Source: Alphaproteobacteria bacterium (lineage in GTDB: Bacteria > Pseudomonadota > Alphaproteobacteria > Rhizobiales > Aestuariivirgaceae). Taken from it: a stretch of 64,000 nucleotides of DNA. The notes under the pieces are model-generated. The model was not told where the DNA came from, did not search any database, and saw only the letters and a program-made list of their open reading frames with translations. Position numbers and translations under genes: made by a program. Shown piece after piece: positions 16,811 to 25,301 of the stretch (within the stretch, counting starts at the first letter, position 1; every line of letters begins with the position of its first letter). The DNA lies in NCBI GenBank assembly GCA_028868695.1, contig JAGWTZ010000004.1, positions 1 through 64,000 of the forward strand, read 5' to 3'.

Positions 16811-18469
16811 ATGACCACACTTGACCTCGCCTCTGTGCCCGCGCGCGAAGGGCCGCCCCACATCCAGCAATTCACCAATCCCGTGCGTTATGGCTTTGCC
16901 GCGCTGATGGCGCTGCTGGCCTTCGCCTGCATCTACTTCGACTGGCCTTTCGCCAAGATCGGCACCTTCCAGCCAATGATGTATGCGGCAGGTGTTGTCG
17001 TCATTGCCTACGTGATCGACATTCCCTTCAAGAAACTGTGGCCGAAGCTGGCGCTGTTTGATGTGTACATCGTGGCCGTCGCCATCGCCTGGTGGGCCTG
17101 GTACACCAAGGGCAGCCCGATTGATTTCTCCGGCCCCTCCGGCGCGCTTTTCACCAATATGTGGCCCTTTGCCGGCTTGCCGGATTCAGTTCCGCTGCCG
17201 GCTGATGCCGGGTTCTTCGGCCTGATCCACTGGGTCTATCTCGAACTGTTCCAATATATCGGCTGGGTCATCCAGAACGCCTTCCAGACGCTTCTGGCGG
17301 GGATCATCATTGTCGGCGGCATATTGGGCTTCCTGGTCAGCGTGGTTGCCGCGGTTACCTTCCCGTGGTTCGCGGCCAATGGCGCCTTGCACATTCTTCA
17401 GGCAACGGCCGTGCCGGGCCTCAAGATCTCCCGCAACATGACCATCGGCCTTGCAGTGGCGCTGGGCCTTGCGCTCGTGCTGGCCTGGGGTGCTGGCACA
17501 GGCTGGGGCTTCTATGCCACCGACGCCGCTGCTGACGCCGCCTGGAAGTGGGGCAGCCTGTTCATCTATTTCTTCACCTTCGCCGCCGCCGTGTGGAACG
17601 CGCCCTATTCGAACTTCCACTCAAAGATCGCGTCGATCCCGATGATGTTCATCGTGCTGTTCGCCTTTGTGGGCAGCGCCTTCTGGACAGTGGCCTATTC
17701 CACCACCGATGCGAAGATCTATCCGGTCTTCAACTTCATCGGCCTGAAGCAGTATTACCGCCTCTTCACGGTTGATGTGTGGTCCACCGCCGTCCACAAC
17801 ATCGTGATCTTCATCCTGCTGGGCACGGCCTCGTCCTTCATCCTGGGCTTCCTGCTCGCCGTGTTCATGGACCAGAAGATCAGGCTCGAAGGCCTGTTCC
17901 GCACGATTTATCTCTATCCCTTCGCGCTGTCCTTCATCGTCACTGGCCACGTCTGGGCCTGGATATTCTCGCCCACCTATGGCCTTGAGAAGTCCATCCG
18001 CCAGTTCGGCTGGAGCAATTTCAACTTCGCCTGGATTTCCGACAATGACCTGGCGATCTATTGCGTGATCATCGCCGCCGTCTGGCAGGGCACGGGCCTG
18101 GTGATGGCCCTGATGCTGGCGGGCCTGCGCGGCGTGGACGATGAAGTCTGGAAGGCCGCCCGCGTGGACGGCATTCCCAAGTGGCGCACCTATATCCAGA
18201 TCGTCATTCCGATGATGCGCCCCGTGCTCATCACCACCTTTGTGATCGTCGCCTCCGGCAACTTCCGTGTCTATGACATCGTGGTGGCGCTGACAGATGG
18301 CGGCCCAGGCATCTCCACCTCGGTCCCTTCGCAATACGTCTACAAATATCTCTTCTCCGGCAGCATCGGCCAGGGCCTTGCGGCCTCGACTGTGATGCTG
18401 CTGATTTCGGCCATCATCCTGATCCCCTGGGTCTATGTCGAATTCGTCAAGAACAAGCAGGTACGGTAA
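16811..18469 (+). CDS. ABC transporter permease (CUT1, MalF-like) with long N-terminal membrane extension
   Basis: A 552-residue inner-membrane subunit. The C-terminal 280 residues form an ordinary sugar permease, with the EAA motif 'EVWKAARVDGIPKWRTYIQIVIP' at about 445-465 that docks the ATPase. The N-terminal 270 residues are additional: several hydrophobic segments ('ALMALLAFACIYF', 'AAGVVVIAYVIDI', 'LLAGIIIVGGILGFLV', 'GLAVALGLALVLAWG') not present in typical 290-320 residue homologues. This is not the soluble P2 loop of E. coli MalF. Start ATG 16811 is preceded only by a weak ribosome site. Partner permease follows at a 5-base gap. Confidence 0.9.
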   Translation: MTTLDLASVPAREGPPHIQQFTNPVRYGFAALMALLAFACIYFDWPFAKIGTFQPMMYAAGVVVIAYVIDIPFKKLWPKLALFDVYIVAVAIAWWAWYTKGSPIDFSGPSGALFTNMWPFAGLPDSVPLPADAGFFGLIHWVYLELFQYIGWVIQNAFQTLLAGIIIVGGILGFLVSVVAAVTFPWFAANGALHILQATAVPGLKISRNMTIGLAVALGLALVLAWGAGTGWGFYATDAAADAAWKWGSLFIYFFTFAAAVWNAPYSNFHSKIASIPMMFIVLFAFVGSAFWTVAYSTTDAKIYPVFNFIGLKQYYRLFTVDVWSTAVHNIVIFILLGTASSFILGFLLAVFMDQKIRLEGLFRTIYLYPFALSFIVTGHVWAWIFSPTYGLEKSIRQFGWSNFNFAWISDNDLAIYCVIIAAVWQGTGLVMALMLAGLRGVDDEVWKAARVDGIPKWRTYIQIVIPMMRPVLITTFVIVASGNFRVYDIVVALTDGGPGISTSVPSQYVYKYLFSGSIGQGLAASTVMLLISAIILIPWVYVEFVKNKQVR

Positions 18470-18474
18470 ACTCC

Positions 18475-19422
18475 ATGTCCACTGAAGCACTAGACCCGCA
18501 AGGCCCCAAGCCCCGCCACTGGTATGAGTGGGAACGGATCGTGGTTTACACCTTCCTGATCCTCACTTCGGTCTACTTCCTCATGCCGCTCTATATCGTG
18601 ATCATCACCTCCTTCAAGGATCTCGATCACATCCGCGACGGCAACATATTCTGGCCGCAGTTCTCCTATGGCGAGATCACCACGACTGACCCTGCCGGCA
18701 ACACGGTGACGGCCATGGCCCATTGGTGGAGCCCATGGTACCGCGCCATGTTCGAGGTTTGCACCGGCCTTGAGTGCCGCGGCATCACACCAAACTTCCT
18801 GAACTCGGTGATCATCACCGCATGGTCGGTGCCCATTTCAATCGCCGTCGCCCTCACCACGGGCTATGCCCTGTCGAACTGGCCTTTCAAGTTCTCCGAG
18901 GCCTTCTTCACAGTGCTGATCGTGGGTTCCTTCATCCCCTTCCAGGTGATGCTCTATCCCATGGTGCTGCTCACCAAGAACATGGGCATCTATTCAACGC
19001 TCTCCTGCGTGGTCTTCGTCCATACGGTGTTCGGCCTGCCCATCCTCACGCTGCTGTTCCGCAACTATTTCGCCTCGCTGCCGGTGGAGCTGTTCAAAGC
19101 GGCGCGCGTGGATGGCGCGGGCTTCTGGCGCATCCTGTTCCAGGTGTTCCTGCCCATGGCCATCCCGATCATGACGGTGGCCGTCATCCTTCAGGTGACA
19201 GGCATCTGGAACGACTTCCTGTTCGGCGTGGTCTTCGCTGGCCTGCCCAACTATCCGATGACGGTGAAGCTCAACAACATCTTCACCTCCACCTTCGGCA
19301 TCAAGGAATATAACGTGGAAATGGCCGCCACGATGATCGCCGGCTCCGTGCCGCTGCTCATCTATTTCCTATCCGGCAAATATTTCATCCGCGGCATCGC
19401 CGCTGGCGCAGTCAAGGGGTAA
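18475..19422 (+). CDS. ABC transporter permease (CUT1, MalG-like)
   Basis: A 315-residue inner-membrane subunit with six predicted helices; the first is 'IVVYTFLILTSVYFLMPLYIVIITSFK'. The EAA motif 'LFKAARVDGAGFWRILFQVFLPMA' (about residues 205-228) contacts the ATPase. A soluble insertion between helices 1 and 2 (about residues 55-100, with two Cys) is somewhat longer than usual and faces the periplasm. It forms a heterodimer with the preceding permease. Confidence 0.93.
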   Translation: MSTEALDPQGPKPRHWYEWERIVVYTFLILTSVYFLMPLYIVIITSFKDLDHIRDGNIFWPQFSYGEITTTDPAGNTVTAMAHWWSPWYRAMFEVCTGLECRGITPNFLNSVIITAWSVPISIAVALTTGYALSNWPFKFSEAFFTVLIVGSFIPFQVMLYPMVLLTKNMGIYSTLSCVVFVHTVFGLPILTLLFRNYFASLPVELFKAARVDGAGFWRILFQVFLPMAIPIMTVAVILQVTGIWNDFLFGVVFAGLPNYPMTVKLNNIFTSTFGIKEYNVEMAATMIAGSVPLLIYFLSGKYFIRGIAAGAVKG

Positions 19423-19424
19423 CG

Positions 19425-20540
19425 ATGTCTACTGCAACAAAATCCAAAACGTCGAGCGTTTCGATCCAGAACATTGCGCAGTCCTATGGCGCGCTGCAGG
19501 TGCTGAAGGAGCTTTCGCTCGACATTCCCGAAGGCGAGTTCCTGGTGCTGCTGGGCCCCTCGGGCTGCGGCAAGTCCACGTTGCTGAACTGCATCGCCGG
19601 CCTCCTCGAGCCGACACAGGGCAAGATCTTCATCAAGGGCAAGAACGTCACCTGGGAAGAGCCATCAAAGCGTGGCATCGGCATGGTGTTCCAGTCCTAT
19701 GCCCTCTATCCGCAGATGACGGTGGAGCGGAACCTCTCCTTTGGCCTTCGTGTGGCTGGCATGGCCAAGGATGAAATCGAAAAGCGCGTGAAGCGCGCCT
19801 CGGAAATCCTGCAGATCGAGCCTTACCTGCAGCGCAAGCCCATGCAGCTTTCCGGCGGCCAGCGCCAGCGTGTGGCCATCGGCCGCGCCTTGGTGCGCGA
19901 TGTGGACGTGTTCCTGTTCGACGAGCCGCTTTCGAACCTCGATGCCAAGCTGCGCGCAGAGCTGCGCGTGGAAATCAAGCGCCTTCACCAGCGCCTTGGC
20001 AACACCATGATCTATGTGACGCATGACCAGATCGAGGCCATGACGCTCGCTGACCGCATCGCCGTGATGAAGGGTGGTTCCATCCAGCAGCTGGATGCGC
20101 CGCTCACCATCTATTCCAAGCCGAAGAACCGCTATGTGGCGGGCTTCATCGGCTCGCCTTCGATGAACTTCATCAAGGCCAAGATTGGCGGCACGGCCAA
20201 GTCTCCCACCGTGGAGGTCTCTGGCCAGACGCTGGACATTTCGCAATACGCCTTCATTGATGGCACGCCGGTTGGCCGCGAGGTGGAGTTTGGCGCAAGG
20301 CCGGAACACATCAACATCCTGCGCGGCGCCGCTGCCAAGGGCAAGAATGTGTTCTCCGCCACCATCGAACTGGTGGAACCCATGGGCTCGGACTCGCTGG
20401 TGTGGCTTGAGCTGGGCAGCCAGAAGGTCTCGGCCCGCGTCGAATCCTCGGAAACCTTCACGCCAGGCGAAAAGGTGGCCGTGCAGTTCCGCGTCGACCA
20501 GGCCTCGATCTTCGACCTGCAGAGCGGCGACCGGTTGTAA
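19425..20540 (+). CDS. ABC transporter ATP-binding protein (UgpC/MsmX type)
   Basis: A 371-residue ATPase that drives sugar import. Walker A 'GPSGCGKST', Q-loop 'VFQSYALYPQMTV', signature 'LSGGQRQRVAIGRAL', Walker B 'VFLFDEPLSNLDAKLR', D-loop and switch His ('YVTHDQ') are all present. The C-terminal 130 residues form the OB-fold/TOBE regulatory domain. It starts two bases after the permease stop. The operon is then interrupted by a RIME-like element before the beta-mannosidase gene. Confidence 0.95.
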   Translation: MSTATKSKTSSVSIQNIAQSYGALQVLKELSLDIPEGEFLVLLGPSGCGKSTLLNCIAGLLEPTQGKIFIKGKNVTWEEPSKRGIGMVFQSYALYPQMTVERNLSFGLRVAGMAKDEIEKRVKRASEILQIEPYLQRKPMQLSGGQRQRVAIGRALVRDVDVFLFDEPLSNLDAKLRAELRVEIKRLHQRLGNTMIYVTHDQIEAMTLADRIAVMKGGSIQQLDAPLTIYSKPKNRYVAGFIGSPSMNFIKAKIGGTAKSPTVEVSGQTLDISQYAFIDGTPVGREVEFGARPEHINILRGAAAKGKNVFSATIELVEPMGSDSLVWLELGSQKVSARVESSETFTPGEKVAVQFRVDQASIFDLQSGDRL

Positions 20541-20564
20541 AATTTATTGGCGAGTCCAAATCTG

Positions 20565-20713
20565 TTTCGCCCTTCGCCCGTTGGGGGAAGGTGCCCGAAG
20601 GGCGGATGAGGGCCTTGCCGTACATTCAGAAAGTGAACTTCATGCTCCTTGGCATGTTGGAAGACTCTTATCCGGCCCTTCGCGCCACCTTCCCCCAATG
20701 GGGGAAGGGTGAC
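20565..20713. repeat. RIME-like intergenic mosaic element
   Basis: Left part CCCTTCGCCCGTTGGGGGAA then GGTGCCCGAAGGGCGGATGAG is matched in inverse orientation by the right part CTTATCCGGCCCTTCGCGCC then ACCTTCCCCCAATGGGGGAA. Each arm also contains its own palindromes (CCTTCCCCC/GGGGGAAGG type). The order and sequence are those of rhizobial intergenic mosaic elements. It fills nearly the whole gap between the ATPase stop and the mannosidase start. Confidence 0.75.
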
Positions 20714-20727
20714 CATGTGGCAGCGTG

Positions 20728-23178
20728 ATGGGCAGCACGGCCGAACTCAATCTCCACGGCCTTTGGCGCATCCGTTCTGCTGATGGCAAGCATGAATGCG
20801 ATTACCCGGTTCCCGGTGATGTCCATTCCGCGCTGATCGCCGCCGAGATCATCTCCGACCCCTATGTTGGCCGCAATGAATATGACGTGCGCTGGGTGGC
20901 CGAGCAGGAGTGGATCGCGAGCCGCGAGTTTGAATGGGCGGGCGAGGGCGCATGGCACCTCGATGTCGATTATCTCGACACCGTGGCCGAAGTGAAAATC
21001 AACGGCAAAAGCGTTCTGAAGGCCGACAACTGCTTCCGCCGCTACACGCCGGATGCCTCATCGGCGCTCAAGCGCGGCAAGAACAAGATTGAAATCCGCT
21101 TCTTCTCCAACGTGGCCGAGGCGCAGAAACGCCAGAAGGCGCATCCCTATTTCGTGCCCTATGCCGCGCAGAACTGCCCCATCCCCGACACCAACTTCCT
21201 GCGCAAGCCATCGTGCCACGCCGGCTGGGATTGGAACCTCGCCATCATGCCGTTTGGGGCCTATGGGCGATTTAAACTTTGCAAAGAAAAGACTGAAATT
21301 TACTGCGAGGACATCCGGTTTACAGAAACCCACCTGCCCAACGGTCGAGTGAAACTTGATTGCGCGGCTTATATTGCCAATGGCGAAAGCGGGAAGAGCT
21401 ATGACCTGAAAGTCACATTGGGTGATGCAACGCAGGTCATTAGATTTACGTTGGGCAATGCCTGGCATGTTGCTGAATTCGAGATCGAAGTTGCCAAGCC
21501 GAAGTTGTGGTGGCCTGCTGGCTCAGGCGAGCAGCATCTCTATAATTTGCAGGTAGAGATCGGCAATCATATTGAGGTCCGCCGGATCGGCCTGCGCCAG
21601 ATCGAACTTATCAATGAAAAAGATGATGTGGGCGCACGCTTTGCGTTCCGGATGAATGGCAAGGAAGTGTTTTGCCGTGGGGCCAACTGGATTCCCGCAG
21701 ACGCCTTGCCCTCGCGCGCGACGCCAGAGCTGACGCGCAAGCTGCTTCAAGCGGCGGTTGACGCAAACATGAACATGATCCGCGTGTGGGGCGGCGGCTA
21801 CTACGAGCAGGACTGGTTCTACGACATCTGCGATGAACTGGGCCTTCTGGTTTGGCAAGATTTTCAATTCGCTTGCAACTTATATCCTGCTGATAGGGAT
21901 TTCTTGCGGGATGTATCGCGTGAGGTTTCGTATCAGACTGATCGGCTCTATCATCATCCGTCCATTGCAATATGGTGCGGTGACAATGAACTCATTGGTG
22001 CGCTGAATTGGTTCCCGGAATCCCGGGCTAACCGCGACCGTTACCTTGCCGCTTATGACCGCTTAAATCACACCATTGAGCGGTCAGCGATCGGCAATCG
22101 AAAGGACATCAACTGGTGGCCATCCTCGCCATCGCCCGGCCTGCTTTCTTTCGGCGATGCCTGGCATGATGACCGCTCGGGTGACATGCACTTCTGGAGC
22201 GTGTGGCACGAGAGCAAGGATTTCGAACACTACCGCGATGTGAACCCGCGCTTCTGTTCGGAATTCGGCTTCCAGTCTTACCCCTCGCTGCATGTGATCA
22301 AGCAATTCGCCACCAGCGAGGAAGACCTGAACATCGCCAGCCAGGTGATGGAAAGCCACCAGAAAAACACCGGCGGCAATGAGCGCATCGCGGGCACGAT
22401 GTTCCGCTATTTCCGCTTCCCCAAGGATTTCGGCAATTTTGTTTATGTGAGCCAGATCCAGCAGGGCCTCGCCATCAAGACGGCGATTGAATATTGGCGC
22501 AGCCTCAAGCCGCATTGCATGGGCACGCTCTATTGGCAGCTCAATGACACCTGGCCCGTGGCCTCGTGGAGTTCGCTTGATCACGGCGGCGGCTGGAAGG
22601 CGATGCACTACATGGCGCGGCGTTTCTATGCGCCCGTCTCTGTGATGGCCGTGCCCGACAAGAAGACAGGCAGCCTCACCGTGAAGGCGGTGAATGACCG
22701 GCTGAAGCCGCAGAAACTGTCGCTCACCCTCACCATTCTCGATCCCGCAGGCGCGGCCCGCAAGCTGAAGTCGCTCGCCAAGTCCATCCCCGCCGACAAG
22801 GCGGTGGAGCTGGTGAAGCTCAAGAAGCCGGACCTGCCAAAGGGCCATATCCTCATCATGGATTATGAGGCGGCTGATGGCTCGAAGGGCAGGGCGCATT
22901 TCGCGCATGAGCCCTATAAGGCGCTGAACATCGTGAACCCGCACATCACCCACCGCGCCGAAGTGAAGGGCGGCGCGCTGCACATCAGGCTGGCCAGCAA
23001 GAACGCTGCCCTCTTCGTCACGGCCGAATCCGGTGTGGAAGGCCGCTATTCCGACAACGTGCTCGACATGCTGCCCGGCGAGACGGCGGAGATCATCTTC
23101 ACACCAGACTATGCGCACGATCTTGCCGCCGCGCAAAAGAACCTCACCATCCGCGATCTTTGGAGTTCATCGCATTGA
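20728..23178 (+). CDS. Glycoside hydrolase family 2, beta-mannosidase-like
   Basis: An 816-residue cytoplasmic hydrolase (no signal peptide), expected to cleave terminal beta-mannosyl or related units from imported oligosaccharides. N-terminal jelly-roll ('LNLHGLWRIRSADGKHECDYPVPGDVH'), immunoglobulin-like domain, then a TIM barrel with 'RVWGGGYYEQDWFYDICDELGLLVWQD'. Acid/base Glu421 lies in 'CGDNE' and nucleophile Glu512 in 'FCSEFGFQS'. Adjacent GTG 20725 is an alternative start. Codon use in the middle (about 21270-22110) is noticeably less GC-biased than at both ends, hinting at a recombined segment. Beta-mannosidase is the closest label; beta-glucosidic activity cannot be excluded. Confidence 0.88.
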   Translation: MGSTAELNLHGLWRIRSADGKHECDYPVPGDVHSALIAAEIISDPYVGRNEYDVRWVAEQEWIASREFEWAGEGAWHLDVDYLDTVAEVKINGKSVLKADNCFRRYTPDASSALKRGKNKIEIRFFSNVAEAQKRQKAHPYFVPYAAQNCPIPDTNFLRKPSCHAGWDWNLAIMPFGAYGRFKLCKEKTEIYCEDIRFTETHLPNGRVKLDCAAYIANGESGKSYDLKVTLGDATQVIRFTLGNAWHVAEFEIEVAKPKLWWPAGSGEQHLYNLQVEIGNHIEVRRIGLRQIELINEKDDVGARFAFRMNGKEVFCRGANWIPADALPSRATPELTRKLLQAAVDANMNMIRVWGGGYYEQDWFYDICDELGLLVWQDFQFACNLYPADRDFLRDVSREVSYQTDRLYHHPSIAIWCGDNELIGALNWFPESRANRDRYLAAYDRLNHTIERSAIGNRKDINWWPSSPSPGLLSFGDAWHDDRSGDMHFWSVWHESKDFEHYRDVNPRFCSEFGFQSYPSLHVIKQFATSEEDLNIASQVMESHQKNTGGNERIAGTMFRYFRFPKDFGNFVYVSQIQQGLAIKTAIEYWRSLKPHCMGTLYWQLNDTWPVASWSSLDHGGGWKAMHYMARRFYAPVSVMAVPDKKTGSLTVKAVNDRLKPQKLSLTLTILDPAGAARKLKSLAKSIPADKAVELVKLKKPDLPKGHILIMDYEAADGSKGRAHFAHEPYKALNIVNPHITHRAEVKGGALHIRLASKNAALFVTAESGVEGRYSDNVLDMLPGETAEIIFTPDYAHDLAAAQKNLTIRDLWSSSH

Positions 23179-23241
23179 CCGCAACCCACTTCCCCGGCCA
23201 TGACGAATTGAAATAGACATTGGAAACATCAGGAGAGCCAC

Positions 23242-24012
23242 ATGCCAAAACGCCTTTCATTCCAGCTTTATTCCGCCCGCAACTTCCAGCCATGGGAACC
23301 GGTTGTAGAAACCATCGCCGCGCTCGGCTTCAAGGAAGTGGAGGGCTTCGGCGGCGCTGAATATGGCGCCAAGGGCACGGTGTTTGACGATCCCGCCAAG
23401 TTCCGCGCGCTGCTCGACAAGCACGGCCTCACCATGCCCACCACGCATCTCATGCCGCTTGCCCTGTTCGAGACCGACATGAAGCGCGTGCTGCAGATCG
23501 GCAAGACCATGGGCATCAAATATTTCTATTGCCCCTATGTCATGCCCGAGGAGCGCAAGAACACCTCGGCCTATTGGAAAAGCTTCGGCAAGCGCCTGAA
23601 TGAAATCGCCAAGAAGGTGCGCGATGAAGGCTATGGCTTCGGCTGGCACAACCATGATTTTGAATTCGCCAAGCTGCCCGATGGCTCGCTGCCCATCGAC
23701 CGCATTTTCGAGGGCGGCCCGCACATTGATTGGGAGATGGACCTGGGCTGGACAATCGCCGGAAAGCAGAACCCGGTGAAGTGGATCAAGAAATATGGCG
23801 AGCGCATCACCTCGGTGCATGTCAAGGACATGAACGCCAAGGGCGACAAGTATGACCAGCCGGATGTGGGCAAGGGTGTCGGCAAGTGGCCGGAAATCTT
23901 CAAGGCCCTGCGTGATCACTCGCGCTGCGTCACCTATGTGCTGGAGCATGACAACCCCAAGGACTACAAGACCTGGGCCAAGAACAGCTTTAACTTCGTT
24001 TCGAAAATCTGA
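23242..24012 (+). CDS. Sugar phosphate isomerase/epimerase family (YcjR-like)
   Basis: A 256-residue TIM barrel of the xylose-isomerase-like/AP-endonuclease-2 superfamily. Metal-site residues appear in 'GWHNHDFEF', 'DWEMDLGWT' and 'SVHVKDMN', and a C-terminal 'YVLEHDNP' supplies the last Glu. Relatives include YcjR, which epimerises 3-keto-glycosides, and hydroxypyruvate or inosose isomerases. CAGGAGAG precedes the ATG. Sitting between a GH2 enzyme and a Gfo/Idh/MocA oxidoreductase, a 3-keto-glycoside epimerase or lyase role is plausible but inferred. Confidence 0.85.
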   Translation: MPKRLSFQLYSARNFQPWEPVVETIAALGFKEVEGFGGAEYGAKGTVFDDPAKFRALLDKHGLTMPTTHLMPLALFETDMKRVLQIGKTMGIKYFYCPYVMPEERKNTSAYWKSFGKRLNEIAKKVRDEGYGFGWHNHDFEFAKLPDGSLPIDRIFEGGPHIDWEMDLGWTIAGKQNPVKWIKKYGERITSVHVKDMNAKGDKYDQPDVGKGVGKWPEIFKALRDHSRCVTYVLEHDNPKDYKTWAKNSFNFVSKI

Positions 24013-24021
24013 GGTAACAAA

Positions 24022-25176
24022 ATGGCAAAAACATTGGGCGTCGGCATCATTGGGTGCGGCAACATTTCCTGGGCCTATCTCACCCTGGCCAAGAAATTCA
24101 ACAACATCGAAGTGCGCGCCGTGGCCGATGCGGTCATGGCTGCGGCTGAGGCGCGCGGCAAGGAATTCGGTGTTCCCGCCGTGACGGTGAAGGACCTCTT
24201 GAAGCGCAAGGACATCGACATCGTGGTGAACCTCACGGTGCCTGCCGTGCACTATAAGGTCTCGAAGCAGATCCTTGATGCCGGAAAGCATGTCTATTCC
24301 GAAAAGCCGCTCACGCTCTCCTACAAGGACGCGCTGGCCTTGCAGAAATATGCCGCCAAGAAGAAGCTGCGCGTGGGTTCAGCACCCGATACGTTCCTCG
24401 GCGCTTCCCACCAGCTGGCCCGCAAGGCCATTGATGATGGCGTGATCGGCAAGGTGATGTCGGGCACCTGCCACTTCATGGGCCCGGGCATGGAAATGTG
24501 GCACCCGCAGCCGCACTTCTTCTTCCAGCCCGGCGGCGGCCCGATGTTGGACATGGGCCCCTATTACATCACCAACCTGGTGAACCTCCTGGGCCCGGTG
24601 AAGCGCGTGATGGGCATGGCCACCACGGCGCGCAAGGAACGCGAGATCACCACGCCCGACAGCAAGCACAAGGGCGAAAAGATCAAGGTGAAGACGCCAA
24701 CGAGCTATCACGCCATCCTCGAATTCGCCAATGGCGCGGCCATCACGGTTGGCCTCTCCTGGGATGTGTGGGCCCACAAGCACCAGAACATGGAGCTTTA
24801 TGGCCAGACCGGCGCCATGTTCGTGCCAGACCCGAACTTCTTCGGCGGTGACGTGATGGTCACCAAGCAGGATGGCAAGACCGAGGCCATGAAGGCCTGG
24901 GACCATCCCTTCGGCAAGCTCAACTGGGGCCACCGCAACAGCCAGACCGATGTGATCTGGGCCAACTACCGCTGCGCCGGCCTTTCCGACATGGCCGACG
25001 CCATCATCAACCGCAAGAAGCTGGCGCGCTGCGACATCTCCATGGTGGCCCATGTGGTCGAGGTGATGACCGCGATCATGGAAGCCGGCCAGAAGAAAAA
25101 GGTGCTCACGCTGAAATCCACCTGCAAGCGGCCGGAGCCGCTGGGCCCCAAGGAAGCCGCCGCGCTGATGAAGTAA
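24022..25176 (+). CDS. Gfo/Idh/MocA family oxidoreductase
   Basis: A 384-residue NAD(P)-dependent sugar oxidoreductase. N-terminal Rossmann 'VGIIGCGNISWAYL', 'VVNLTVPAVHYKVSKQILDAGKHVYSEKPL' with the EKP motif, then a C-terminal alpha/beta domain with 'PMLDMGPYYITNLVNLLGPVKRV'. The family oxidises sugars at C1, C2 or C3; YcjS, in a cluster of similar composition, is a glucoside 3-dehydrogenase. It starts nine bases after the isomerase gene, so the two are clearly co-expressed. Substrate inferred from neighbours only. Confidence 0.9.
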   Translation: MAKTLGVGIIGCGNISWAYLTLAKKFNNIEVRAVADAVMAAAEARGKEFGVPAVTVKDLLKRKDIDIVVNLTVPAVHYKVSKQILDAGKHVYSEKPLTLSYKDALALQKYAAKKKLRVGSAPDTFLGASHQLARKAIDDGVIGKVMSGTCHFMGPGMEMWHPQPHFFFQPGGGPMLDMGPYYITNLVNLLGPVKRVMGMATTARKEREITTPDSKHKGEKIKVKTPTSYHAILEFANGAAITVGLSWDVWAHKHQNMELYGQTGAMFVPDPNFFGGDVMVTKQDGKTEAMKAWDHPFGKLNWGHRNSQTDVIWANYRCAGLSDMADAIINRKKLARCDISMVAHVVEVMTAIMEAGQKKKVLTLKSTCKRPEPLGPKEAAALMK

Positions 25177-25200
25177 CGCATCCGCGCCAAACTAAAATAA

Positions 25201-25275
25201 CCGTCATGGCCCGCTTCGCGCGGGCCATGCCATTTGAAAACGCATGCATGGCCCGCTTGTGGCAGGCCATGGCGG
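25201..25275. repeat. Paired-palindrome intergenic repeat
   Basis: CATGGCCCGC/GCGGGCCATG (25205-25229, perfect 10 bp) and a second hairpin CATGGCC...GGCCATG (about 25247-25271). The outer ends CCGTCATGGCCCGC and GCAGGCCATGGCGG are themselves inverted. Same architecture as the element at 6675, with a different core. It lies in the leader of the aldo/keto reductase gene. Confidence 0.7.
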
Positions 25276-25301
25276 CTGATAGTTTGCTTCAATTTCCGCC
25301 C

